Origin: Selenomonadaceae bacterium
GTDB lineage: Bacteria > Bacillota > Negativicutes > Selenomonadales > Selenomonadaceae
Direction of reading: 5' to 3'
Length of the DNA: 64,000 nucleotides
Assembly: GCA_017476005.1 (NCBI GenBank)
Contig: JAFVEM010000027.1
Coordinates: forward strand, 1 to 64,000
Shown piece by piece: positions 17,495 to 24,380 of the stretch. How positions within the stretch are numbered: the stretch's first letter is position 1; each line of letters opens with the position of its first letter. The notes beneath the pieces were generated by a model. The model searched no databases. It was given only the letters and a program-made list of their open reading frames with translations, and was not told where the DNA came from. A program made the position numbers and the translations under genes.

Positions 17495-18562
17495 TCACCC
17501 CATATATTTTAAAGCGATCTTTAGCTGTTTAGAATCGCCTTGTCCGATGCGTTTATCCGTCAACACCGCATTCAATTTTTCACCATTGAATGTGAGATTG
17601 CCTTTATCGTCCAGCAATTTTACGTCTACGATTCCTTTTATGACCTTGGCAATCATAGCGGCAATGCATAAATTGTCCTTCGCCTTTTCGCTAAACAACC
17701 GATAATCACATTGGTATTTCCCATTGTCACGGCGCATATTGCCGATAAGCCTCGGTATATTTTGCGACAGCATAACCATAGCGCGATTAAGGTTTTTACT
17801 CCGCTCTCTTAATATCCGCAAAATTTCCACGGACTTATTTACGTTTTTTTGGAATCGTATAGCCTCATCCTTATTGGTCAGAGCTTCTAACAATTTGTTT
17901 TCGGCTTGCCTGTCAAGTATTGCACCGCCTAACGCCAAAGCCGGCCCTGCAACCAATCCTCCAAGCACAGCAGTACCTCCGGCGATGCCCATACCGCCTG
18001 TAGCCAGCGATCCGCCGCCAAGCCAAGCTAAAGTTGCATTGGTGGCGGCAGCCCCGCTTAATGTCCCTATTGCCGTGCCGGTAGAAGCTGCGGCAAATCC
18101 GCCGTACATTACCGAACCATACGCTCCAAAAGATACCAATGCGCTTCCTGCGGTGCTTAGAGTCCCTGCCGAGGCTATTTTATTTGCAGTAAACGTTACT
18201 TCCGATATGTCTGCTATTTCCGGGCTTTGCGGAAGAAATTTGGAAAGTTCATGGGAGTAGATAGTCTTTTTGAAATCGACGTTTTTAATTTTCTTAAACT
18301 CACTGACAAATGGAGTCAATGCGTTGCTAAGAATATGAATTTTTGACTTGGAAAACAGTTCCAAATCTTTTTGGGTCTGCTCCTTTTGGGCTTTCATCAG
18401 TCGGTTGGCTTCGGTTATAATATCTTTAACTTCTGCCATGACCGCCGATGCTTCTTCGTTTTTACGATTAGCGTCTATTCCTTTTCTGACACCAAAGGCT
18501 CCGGCAGCAGCGCTAACTCCCATGAGAATAACGGGAACAAGCATGACAGCCATGTACTTCAC
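17495..18562 (-). CDS. Membrane-anchored protein with glycine/alanine-rich hydrophobic core
   Basis: The product has 355 residues; its ATG overlaps the previous stop by 4 bases. An N-terminal membrane helix (about 3-24) is followed by a coiled coil (28-75). A long stretch at about 125-215 is almost wholly Gly, Ala, Ser, Thr and Val with no charge (for example SLATGGMGIAGGTAVLGGLV), which suggests a membrane-inserted hairpin bundle. A helical C-terminal domain follows. I do not recognise a family. Its position directly before two dynamins suggests a membrane receptor or scaffold for them. Confidence 0.7.
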   Translation of the reverse strand: MKYMAVMLVPVILMGVSAAAGAFGVRKGIDANRKNEEASAVMAEVKDIITEANRLMKAQKEQTQKDLELFSKSKIHILSNALTPFVSEFKKIKNVDFKKTIYSHELSKFLPQSPEIADISEVTFTANKIASAGTLSTAGSALVSFGAYGSVMYGGFAAASTGTAIGTLSGAAATNATLAWLGGGSLATGGMGIAGGTAVLGGLVAGPALALGGAILDRQAENKLLEALTNKDEAIRFQKNVNKSVEILRILRERSKNLNRAMVMLSQNIPRLIGNMRRDNGKYQCDYRLFSEKAKDNLCIAAMIAKVIKGIVDVKLLDDKGNLTFNGEKLNAVLTDKRIGQGDSKQLKIALKYMG

Positions 18563-18897
18563 TCCATATCCCTTTGTTCCTTAAGTTGTCTGCGAATTTT
18601 TCCCTGTATCTTGGTTTTGATGGCATTAACCAAAAGAGATATATCAATTTTACGGTCTTTCGGAAGATAGAAATACACGGGCTGACAAGCCCCGATCATA
18701 TCTTCCGGCGATTCTATCTTTACTTTACCGTAAACGGGGTCTTCGTAACGGATAAAATAGGCAATGAAAGATATTCTGATGCCCTTAACCCTGACTTCTA
18801 TCATAGGAATCCTTGCTCTGGCAACGGAAATTTTACGCAAGGCATCGGAAAGGCCATCATCTGCGATGCCGTCCTCAATTTTTATTACTTCGACCAT
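18559..18897 (-). CDS. 112-residue protein of unknown function in the dynamin operon
   Basis: The ATG follows GTGAGGAA; a GTG three codons upstream is too close to any ribosome site. It is a small mixed alpha/beta protein with MIEVRVKGIRISFIAYFI (about 31-48) and a strongly basic C-terminal helix KTKIQGKIRRQLKEQ. There is no signal peptide. It overlaps the next gene by 4 bases (ATGA), so it is probably translated with it. Confidence 0.65.
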   Translation of the reverse strand: MVEVIKIEDGIADDGLSDALRKISVARARIPMIEVRVKGIRISFIAYFIRYEDPVYGKVKIESPEDMIGACQPVYFYLPKDRKIDISLLVNAIKTKIQGKIRRQLKEQRDME

Positions 18898-18934
18898 TTT
18901 CCTCACCCTCTGCCATGATACAAACCAGAATACT

Positions 18935-19090
18935 CTATTTTTTCTTAAGTTGAGAATTGATTACCGCTTTTACAATTTTAGTGGTGGTCTTGGGATTGTT
19001 TACGGCGGTTTTGACGATATTCTTCGTGCCGAAAGCGGAGATTGCCGCTTTTGCCAAAGTTTTGCCTATATTTTGCAGAATTGAAGCCAT
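18935..19090 (-). CDS. 51-residue basic peptide in the dynamin operon
   Basis: A clear ribosome site AGGAGG sits 9 bases before the ATG. The product begins MASILQNIGKTLAKAAISAF and ends NSQLKKK. It contains nine lysines and no acidic residues, and could fold as an amphipathic helix followed by a second basic helix, like membrane-binding peptides. It lies within the operon with gaps of 37-49 bases on both sides. Too short for many gene finders. Confidence 0.7.
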   Translation of the reverse strand: MASILQNIGKTLAKAAISAFGTKNIVKTAVNNPKTTTKIVKAVINSQLKKK

Positions 19091-19139
19091 GCAAACGCTC
19101 CTCCTTTTTTCGTTACCACTTTATTTGTTCTCACCGAAA

Positions 19140-19565
19140 TCATGATTGCTTCTTAGCATCATCATCCAGTTTCGCCAAGGCTTTCATGCCGAACAAGTCC
19201 TGTATTTTCCCTCGCGCCTGCGCCTTGATATCATCATTTATATACATCTGAGCAAGCAAAAGTGCCATGCCGATGGCGGTAGCATCATCGGCATACCCGG
19301 CAATGGGCGTGAAATCGGGAATGAGGTCTATGGGGGAAATGAGGTAGCCCAAGGCGGCATAAATACCGGCTTTAACTTTTTTCGGGCAATCCGGCGATTG
19401 AGCCACATAAAAAAGCTGCAACGCTTTGTAGATGAGTGTGATGCCGATGGCAGTGACATTTTCACGGATTTTACCCCACAATCCGTCTTCGGAATATTCC
19501 TCGGCATATTTTCCCATGTCGATATTTTGTAAATCTTCTTCCTTAGTAAGGATTTCCTTGTCCAT
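19140..19565 (-). CDS. YkvA-like (DUF1232) membrane protein
   Basis: The product has 141 residues; the ATG follows AGAGGAGG. A polar N-terminal tail (about 1-35) is followed by the DUF1232 core, with VKAGIYAALGYLISPIDLIP and ADDATAIGMALLL as the two membrane-associated helices. These proteins are small inner-membrane proteins of unknown biochemical role that often occur near stress and membrane genes. It lies 51 bases after the XpaC-like gene in the same operon. Confidence 0.8.
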   Translation of the reverse strand: MDKEILTKEEDLQNIDMGKYAEEYSEDGLWGKIRENVTAIGITLIYKALQLFYVAQSPDCPKKVKAGIYAALGYLISPIDLIPDFTPIAGYADDATAIGMALLLAQMYINDDIKAQARGKIQDLFGMKALAKLDDDAKKQS

Positions 19566-19616
19566 GAGCTACCTCCTCTGATAGTAAAAAAACACGGAAA
19601 TATGCGTACACATTGT

Positions 19617-20537
19617 TCAGCTGTTATCATTCTTATTTCCGAAAAATTTATATGCCCCAAATACTGCCGCCACCACACCTGCCACCGCACCAACATATTT
19701 GAAATTCAGTCCCGTGCCCTTGGGCTGTTCCGGCTTTGGCAGCGTTTCTTGGACTTCCTCCGGCAGAGTTTTATGTATATCCTCATAATCTACTCGCGCC
19801 TCGCAGTTAATCCCGTCTTCGCTCATTACCTGCCTTGCCACCTTCATCTCCGCATCCATGCTCAAAATGTCGGCATCAATAACCTTGACTAATTGCTTTT
19901 CATAGGCAGAAACAAATCCTCGGAATGTGGTTATCATGTCACGTTCGAGTTTCGCCAGAGCCTCCGAGCGTATTCCCGTCGCCCTTAATGCGCTATACTG
20001 CTTCAAAAGCTCCGCCGTGCGGTCTTGATAGTAGTTGACAAATTCTTTGGCAACAGGCATACGCTCCGGGTGGTCGTTTAGGTAATGAAACAATTTTGTA
20101 GCGATTTTAATAAGCTGCTCGGTCAGAACGGCAATTTCCTTATTCTGAATGCCGGGAAAAGCCGAGGCGATATATTCATAATCTGCCGTCGCTTTAGCAA
20201 ACATCTCGTGGTCAACATAGTTCGCGCCCGAAAACAGTTCTGTTGACGCTGATGGTTGGGGTGCAAAAATTTTCTTTTTCTCGCGGGCATTGGAAATCTT
20301 CGCCCTAATGCAAGCTGCACCGCAAATAATCGCCGTTGCCAGCAATGTATTCTCCGTGGGATACGCAAAACCAAATTCCTTAGACAAAACCGTGAGACTC
20401 AACACAGCCCCAACGACCGACAAGAGATACCCTCGAATCGGCTTCTCGGTTGACCATGCAATTCCCCCGATAAAAAGAACAAAGGGCAATGCCATAATGG
20501 CAAGCACAAGACATAGTCCAAATGCCAACTGCCCCAT
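19617..20537 (-). CDS. XpaC-like membrane protein
   Basis: The product has 306 residues. Three N-terminal hydrophobic helices lie at about 3-24, 33-50 and 62-78. The C-terminal soluble part (about 115-250) resembles the XpaC family (named for 5-bromo-4-chloroindolyl phosphate hydrolysis). It has the sequence FVNYYQDRTAELLKQYSAL and a later segment DADILSMDAEMKVARQVM with the family's Asp/Glu-Met pattern. A proline-rich linker and a final membrane helix (YVGAVAGVVAAVFGAYKFF) end the protein. XpaC proteins often accompany TelA tellurite-resistance proteins; no TelA is here. It is the second gene of the dynamin operon. Confidence 0.75.
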   Translation of the reverse strand: MGQLAFGLCLVLAIMALPFVLFIGGIAWSTEKPIRGYLLSVVGAVLSLTVLSKEFGFAYPTENTLLATAIICGAACIRAKISNAREKKKIFAPQPSASTELFSGANYVDHEMFAKATADYEYIASAFPGIQNKEIAVLTEQLIKIATKLFHYLNDHPERMPVAKEFVNYYQDRTAELLKQYSALRATGIRSEALAKLERDMITTFRGFVSAYEKQLVKVIDADILSMDAEMKVARQVMSEDGINCEARVDYEDIHKTLPEEVQETLPKPEQPKGTGLNFKYVGAVAGVVAAVFGAYKFFGNKNDNS

Positions 20538-20543
20538 TTTTCA

Positions 20544-20996
20544 TCACCCCATCTGACACACCTCGCTCTTGGGTGCGATAGATTTCAAAACGCTGTCCAG
20601 TTCCTCCGTAAGTGCCTCAATAGTGGCTTGGATGTGCTTAGAACGGGCAACGGAAACTTCCTGCGTGACCTCTGCGGTAAGTTCTGCCCGCTCCTTGACA
20701 TCACGGAGCAGGGAGTCTCCTCGTTCGGTCAGTACGGCCTGCATTTTCTGTATCGCCTCTTGGCACTCGGTGTAGACATGAGAACGCTCCTCGTCGGTTT
20801 CTGCGCTTTCCATAGCGGCAAGTGCCTCGTTCCGTACCTTTTCCACAATCGCAGCCAGATTTTCCTCGCCCGAGGTTTCCGAAGTGAGCGGTTCCTCCGG
20901 TTCCTCTTTCTGCAAGGTGTCACACAGCATAACCCCGGCGATCAGTCCGATTGCGCCCCCGGCAGCCAATAGCAGTCCGTCTTTCATGTAACTCAT
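20544..20996 (-). CDS. Membrane-anchored coiled-coil protein, first gene of the operon
   Basis: The product has 150 residues. The start is the ATG after AAAGGAAAGG; a longer frame to 21062 is unlikely. A single membrane helix (about 8-26, LLLAAGGAIGLIAGVML) is followed by an acidic linker and a helical coiled-coil domain rich in Glu and Ala (about 45-140). I do not recognise a family. It is separated by 6 bases from the XpaC-like gene, so it probably begins the nine-gene operon. Confidence 0.65.
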   Translation of the reverse strand: MSYMKDGLLLAAGGAIGLIAGVMLCDTLQKEEPEEPLTSETSGEENLAAIVEKVRNEALAAMESAETDEERSHVYTECQEAIQKMQAVLTERGDSLLRDVKERAELTAEVTQEVSVARSKHIQATIEALTEELDSVLKSIAPKSEVCQMG

Positions 20997-21063
20997 GGTG
21001 TACCATCCTTTCCTTTCGCAAATGAATCCGGCGATGGATATAGGATAGCGCATATTCACCATG

Positions 21064-21089
21064 AAAAGGTCAACTGTCAGGCGACCTTT
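21064..21089. promoter_or_regulatory. Inverted repeat upstream of the dynamin operon
   Basis: AAAGGTC and GACCTTT are separated by 11 bases, between the HTH gene and the first gene of the operon. It could be a weak terminator of the HTH gene or an operator. Confidence 0.35.
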
Positions 21090-21098
21090 GAAAATTTT

Positions 21099-21626
21099 TC
21101 ATTCTGCGCCCCGCCGATTGGTAAGAGGTTCAAAACCCAACTCGTAGAGAATGGCATTGACGGTGTCCAGATTGTAGACCTTTTCCCGGATGAGGCATTC
21201 CACGGCCAAATCCCGGCGACTGCTGTGCGACAGCGTAAACCCCGCGCTCCCGATGAGGTCTTTTGTCTCGGCAAGGGACAGCTTGAGGACGATGGCGAAA
21301 GCCAGTGCCGTTTCCTTGGATGGCTGATAATCCGTGTTTAGCTTTATCTTGGAAAAATGCTGCTTGGTGATGCCAGCCTTCGTGTATACATCCGACGGTT
21401 TGCAGCCCCGCTTGTCGATGAGGGCGATAAGCCGCTCCGAGAAAGTCTTGCTCCGTAGGTTCAGCATCGTCGAAATGATATTTTTGATTGCCCTGCCCGT
21501 TTTACCGAAAGAGTCCGAGGTGTCCGGCTGACGCGCCCACCGTATCCCGCTCTCCGGTGTATAGTGCTTTTGAATGTACTTTTCTACGGTTTGGAGCAGG
21601 GTATCGGATATTTTGCCTTTGCTCAT
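21099..21626 (-). CDS. HTH-domain regulator upstream of the dynamin operon
   Basis: The product has 175 residues; the ATG is placed 9 bases after GGAG. After an N-terminal region the core has FSERLIALIDKRGCKPSDVY, then AGITKQHFSKIK and YQPSKETALAFAIVLKLSL, an XRE-like HTH module. I remember the same module as the C-terminal part of some macro-domain proteins of Firmicutes; no macro domain is present here. It may regulate the dynamin operon that begins about 100 bases downstream. Confidence 0.65.
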   Translation of the reverse strand: MSKGKISDTLLQTVEKYIQKHYTPESGIRWARQPDTSDSFGKTGRAIKNIISTMLNLRSKTFSERLIALIDKRGCKPSDVYTKAGITKQHFSKIKLNTDYQPSKETALAFAIVLKLSLAETKDLIGSAGFTLSHSSRRDLAVECLIREKVYNLDTVNAILYELGFEPLTNRRGAE

Positions 21627-21651
21627 TGTCATCTTCTCCCACTAACGAATC

Positions 21652-21718
21652 AATAGAGAGGCCATGCGAAAAATTCCCTATCGGTATCAATGATTGGTAT
21701 TCGCACGGCCTTTCTATT
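21652..21718. promoter_or_regulatory. 19-bp near-perfect stem-loop between the two regulators
   Basis: Arms 21652-21670 and 21700-21718 match at 17 of 19 positions (core GGCC.TGCGAA) with a 29-base loop. The right arm overlaps the end of the XRE gene. It has no T run, so it looks more like an attenuator, processing site or operator than a simple terminator. Confidence 0.5.
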
Positions 21719-22121
21719 CGAGAGAGTTTATGAGCATTTTTGAAGAATGATCCGGCAAGTCTTCTGTTGGGCAATCCTCCGCCTCTTTCATGGGTTCCAA
21801 CGTATCCTGCGAATCCGTAGCGTCTTCCTCTGAATTTGCAGTGGGTCGATGCATTGCTGCACGGCTCAAACAATCCAGATAATTTTGGCAAGGTTCTTCC
21901 GCCATCAAGATACAAACAGGCACATTCAAGGATTTTGCTATCTGAATCATGGCCGTACAGGTGATGCCCTTATGCAGATTCGCCCGCTCGATTTGGCTGA
22001 TATACGCACCGCTGATTTGTGATGACTCAGCAAGTTGCTCCTGCGTCATATGTTGCAACACACGAAAACGATAAACATTGTCGCCGATATAGCGATAGCT
22101 TTGATTAACCAGTCCCTGCAA
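21714..22121 (-). CDS. XRE-family transcriptional regulator
   Basis: The product has 135 residues if it starts at the TTG after GGGGGGTG; a GTG six codons upstream is also open but lacks a spaced ribosome site. The HTH_3 domain occupies about 5-65, with RFRVLQHMTQEQLAESSQIS and GAYISQIERANLHKG as the recognition region. The acidic tail is unstructured and has no known domain. It is the kind of repressor that controls phage or ICE genes. The excisionase-type gene is divergent, with a roughly 400-base control region between them. Confidence 0.8.
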   Translation of the reverse strand: MQGLVNQSYRYIGDNVYRFRVLQHMTQEQLAESSQISGAYISQIERANLHKGITCTAMIQIAKSLNVPVCILMAEEPCQNYLDCLSRAAMHRPTANSEEDATDSQDTLEPMKEAEDCPTEDLPDHSSKMLINSLE

Positions 22122-22205
22122 GATGTATTCACCCCCCACGCCTCACATACTATGAACATTGTGGCAAATTCAGCCCCAAGTGTCCAGAGACCCACGGTTT
22201 AGTTT

Positions 22206-22222
22206 CTTTACCCAGGGTAAAG
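22206..22222. promoter_or_regulatory. Perfect palindrome CTTTACCC-A-GGGTAAAG
   Basis: An 8-bp perfect dyad with a one-base centre lies in the divergent region between the XRE regulator and the excisionase-like gene. It is a plausible operator for the XRE protein. Confidence 0.4.
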
Positions 22223-22384
22223 CTCATTTGAGCACACCGAATCAAGTAGCCTCTAATTCCAGTGATGACGGGCATTTGAGCCGCTTTTGCCACATCTATA
22301 GTACGCAAATGACAAAGGAGATTTTTTCATAAAATTTTTTCTCTGCGGGCATATAGTAGTAGCTGTTCCTTTTGTAGTTTACAT

Positions 22385-22480
22385 AATGCTGTTTCGGATG
22401 GACAATGCCCTCTCTGGTTGTTTGCGTCTCATGTAAGCGCCGGAATCAACCGCGAAGATTATGCTTGCTGAAACAGCATT
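22385..22480. repeat. 11-bp inverted repeats around a 74-base segment
   Basis: AATGCTGTTTC (22385-22395) and GAAACAGCATT (22470-22480) are perfect inverted copies upstream of the excisionase-like gene. They may bracket a recombination or regulatory segment or form a leader hairpin. Confidence 0.45.
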
Positions 22481-22545
22481 CTCTACAGTCATAGAGATGC
22501 CATGACATCAGCGTAAATCTACAACGGGAAGGAGATAGGATACTC

Positions 22546-22731
22546 ATGTATGATGAAGGAACGCCATTGATAACCGTGGAAGAGCTGTGCGTGGCTTTGA
22601 TGATCGGGAAGAATGCCGCCTACCGCTTGCTGGCCGAAGGAAAGATCAGATGCTTCCGATTGGGGAGAATATGGAAGATACCGCGAGCCAGCTTGGAGGC
22701 GTACATCCGGGAGCAGAGCAGGTTGACATAG
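22546..22731 (+). CDS. Excisionase-family DNA-binding protein
   Basis: The product has 61 residues; the ATG follows GGAAGGAG. It is a MerR/Xis-type winged helix, seen in LITVEELCVALMIGKNAAYRLL and the C-terminal RLGRIWKIPRASLEAYIRE. Such proteins direct excision of integrative elements or act as small regulators. It supports the view that 8.4-24 kb is a mobile element. A hairpin follows its stop. Confidence 0.8.
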   Translation: MYDEGTPLITVEELCVALMIGKNAAYRLLAEGKIRCFRLGRIWKIPRASLEAYIREQSRLT

Positions 22732-22737
22732 GAAAAG

Positions 22738-22758
22738 GGCTTGGCGCACGGCCAAGCC
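22738..22758 (+). terminator. Hairpin after the excisionase-like gene
   Basis: GGCTTGGC and GCCAAGCC form an 8-bp stem with a 5-base loop, 7 bases after the stop. There is no clear T run. Confidence 0.5.
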
Positions 22759-22793
22759 TGTGATGCTCGAAAGAAATCGCCCCTGCGAGAGAG

Positions 22794-22822
22794 TTGACAG
22801 GCGATTTCGAACCTTGTACAAT
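22794..22822 (+). promoter_or_regulatory. Promoter of the Rpn-type gene
   Basis: TTGACA (22794-22799) and TACAAT (22817-22822) with a 17-base spacer, 55 bases before the start. Confidence 0.7.
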
Positions 22823-22876
22823 ATTGTTGGGGATGTGTACGTTCTTACTGAAGTGACATCAAGGAAGTGAGGCAGA

Positions 22877-23596
22877 TTGGGCAAAAAGGACGCAACGGAA
22901 AAAACACTGGAAAGTTATGTCGATGTGTTTGCGGATATTGTGAACGTGCTGCTCTTCAATGGGAAACGGCTGATGCAGCCGGAGGACTTGCTGACAGCCC
23001 TGCCTCGTTCCATCTACAAGGTAGACGGAAAAATGCACGAGCAAGAGCGTGATGTAGCCAAGTTCTGGAAGAAAGGGCAGATATGTATCGCCTTTATCGG
23101 GCTGGAGAACCAGACGGCCATCGAGGCTGACATCCCTTTCCGCATCATCGGATATGATGGGGCGGTGTGCCGAGAACAGCTGAACGCCGACGAGAAGAAC
23201 AAGCCAAAGGAGCGCTATCCGGTGGTAACGTTGGTGCTGTATTTCGGCTATGAGCGGCGATGGAATAAGCCGCTGAATCTGAAGGAGTGCTTTTCCATAC
23301 CGAAGGAACTGGAGCCTTTCGTTAACGACTATCATGTGAACTTGTTCGAGATTGCATGGCTGTCGGACGAGACAATAGCCATGTTCCAGAGCGATTTCCG
23401 CTTTGTGGCGGACTATTTCAGCCAGAAGCGGAAGAATCAGCAATACAAGGCTCCGGCAGGTGAAATGAAGCATGTGCGGGCTGTGCTAGAACTGCTTTCA
23501 GCGGTCATGCAGGATACAAGATTCATAGATGCCTATAATGAACGTGTGACAGAAGGGAGGCGGAGGCCAACGGATGTGGTATATTCAAGATTTTAA
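22877..23596 (+). CDS. Rpn/PD-(D/E)XK-type nuclease family protein
   Basis: The product has 239 residues. The start is a TTG after GAGG; no ATG precedes the conserved region. The N-terminal part resembles Rpn (recombination-promoting nuclease) proteins: helical start, then the core strands QTAIEADIPFRIIGYDGAV and YPVVTLVLYFGYERRW, where an acidic residue and the following strand would form the PD-(D/E)XK site. Proteins of this group are common in gut Firmicutes with many copies per genome. It has its own consensus promoter. It lies near the right end of the element. Confidence 0.7.
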   Translation: MGKKDATEKTLESYVDVFADIVNVLLFNGKRLMQPEDLLTALPRSIYKVDGKMHEQERDVAKFWKKGQICIAFIGLENQTAIEADIPFRIIGYDGAVCREQLNADEKNKPKERYPVVTLVLYFGYERRWNKPLNLKECFSIPKELEPFVNDYHVNLFEIAWLSDETIAMFQSDFRFVADYFSQKRKNQQYKAPAGEMKHVRAVLELLSAVMQDTRFIDAYNERVTEGRRRPTDVVYSRF

Positions 23597-23652
23597 ACAA
23601 AGATTAGTATGAGGTAGCTTGCGTGTCCGAAGCTCGTATTAGGAGTCCATTC

Positions 23653-24267
23653 ATGAAAAAGAAAATGATATATATACACGGCAAAAACGGCACTGCCGCT
23701 GAAGCAAAGCACTATGAACCACTATTCCCCGGATTTGATGTTATCGGATTTGATTATAAGTCTGAAACGCCTTGGGAGGCGCAGGAAGAGTTCCGCCCTT
23801 TCCTTGCCTCCTTGAACGCCGAATATAACGATGTAGCTGTAATCGCCAATAGCATCGGGGCTTTTTTCACCATGTGCGCATTAGGCGACAAACAAATGGA
23901 GAAAGCCTACTTTATCTCCCCTATTGTCAATATGGAGAGATTGATTGCGGACATGATGAAGTGGAGCGGCGTTTCAGAAAGCGAATTGAAGGACAAAGGA
24001 ACGATAGCGACGTCCTTTGGCGAAGTATTGTCATGGGAATATCTTTCTTGGGTCAGGAAACACCCAATTTCGTGGAATACGCCAACGGTTATACTGTACG
24101 GTGCCGGAGATAAAATGCAATCATTTGATACCATTCGGCTATTTGCGGATAAAACCAAAGCGGTCGTTACCGTGATGGAAAACGGCGAACATTGGTTTCA
24201 CACGGAGAGTCAGTTGGCCTTCTTGGATAAGTGGCTTCAAAACAGCATATTCCAACGGATGAGATAA
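23653..24267 (+). CDS. Alpha/beta hydrolase
   Basis: The product has 204 residues from the ATG after TTAGGAG; ten further upstream codons are open but unlikely. The fold is seen in MIYIHGKNGTAAE (oxyanion region), VAVIANSIGAFFTM (nucleophile elbow, Ser in NSIGA), VILYGAGDKM (acid) and ENGEHWFHTE (His). The substrate is unknown; small enzymes of this kind include esterases and peptidases. There is no signal peptide. It is the last plus-strand gene before the convergent giant autotransporter. Confidence 0.85.
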   Translation: MKKKMIYIHGKNGTAAEAKHYEPLFPGFDVIGFDYKSETPWEAQEEFRPFLASLNAEYNDVAVIANSIGAFFTMCALGDKQMEKAYFISPIVNMERLIADMMKWSGVSESELKDKGTIATSFGEVLSWEYLSWVRKHPISWNTPTVILYGAGDKMQSFDTIRLFADKTKAVVTVMENGEHWFHTESQLAFLDKWLQNSIFQRMR

Positions 24268-24271
24268 TAGA

Positions 24272-24300
24272 CGCGCCCGGCCAACCAATGGCCGGGCGCG
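24272..24300. terminator. GC-rich bidirectional hairpin
   Basis: CGCGCCCGGCCA and TGGCCGGGCGCG pair over 12 bp around a 5-base loop. It lies between the hydrolase gene and the convergent autotransporter. It lacks a T run on the plus strand. Confidence 0.6.
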
Positions 24301-24380
24301 GTTTCGGCGTAAAGATCGTGACGGAGGCGGCTTGCGTGGCGCGGCTCATGGGTGAGCGAGTATGGAAGGCGGCACCATGA

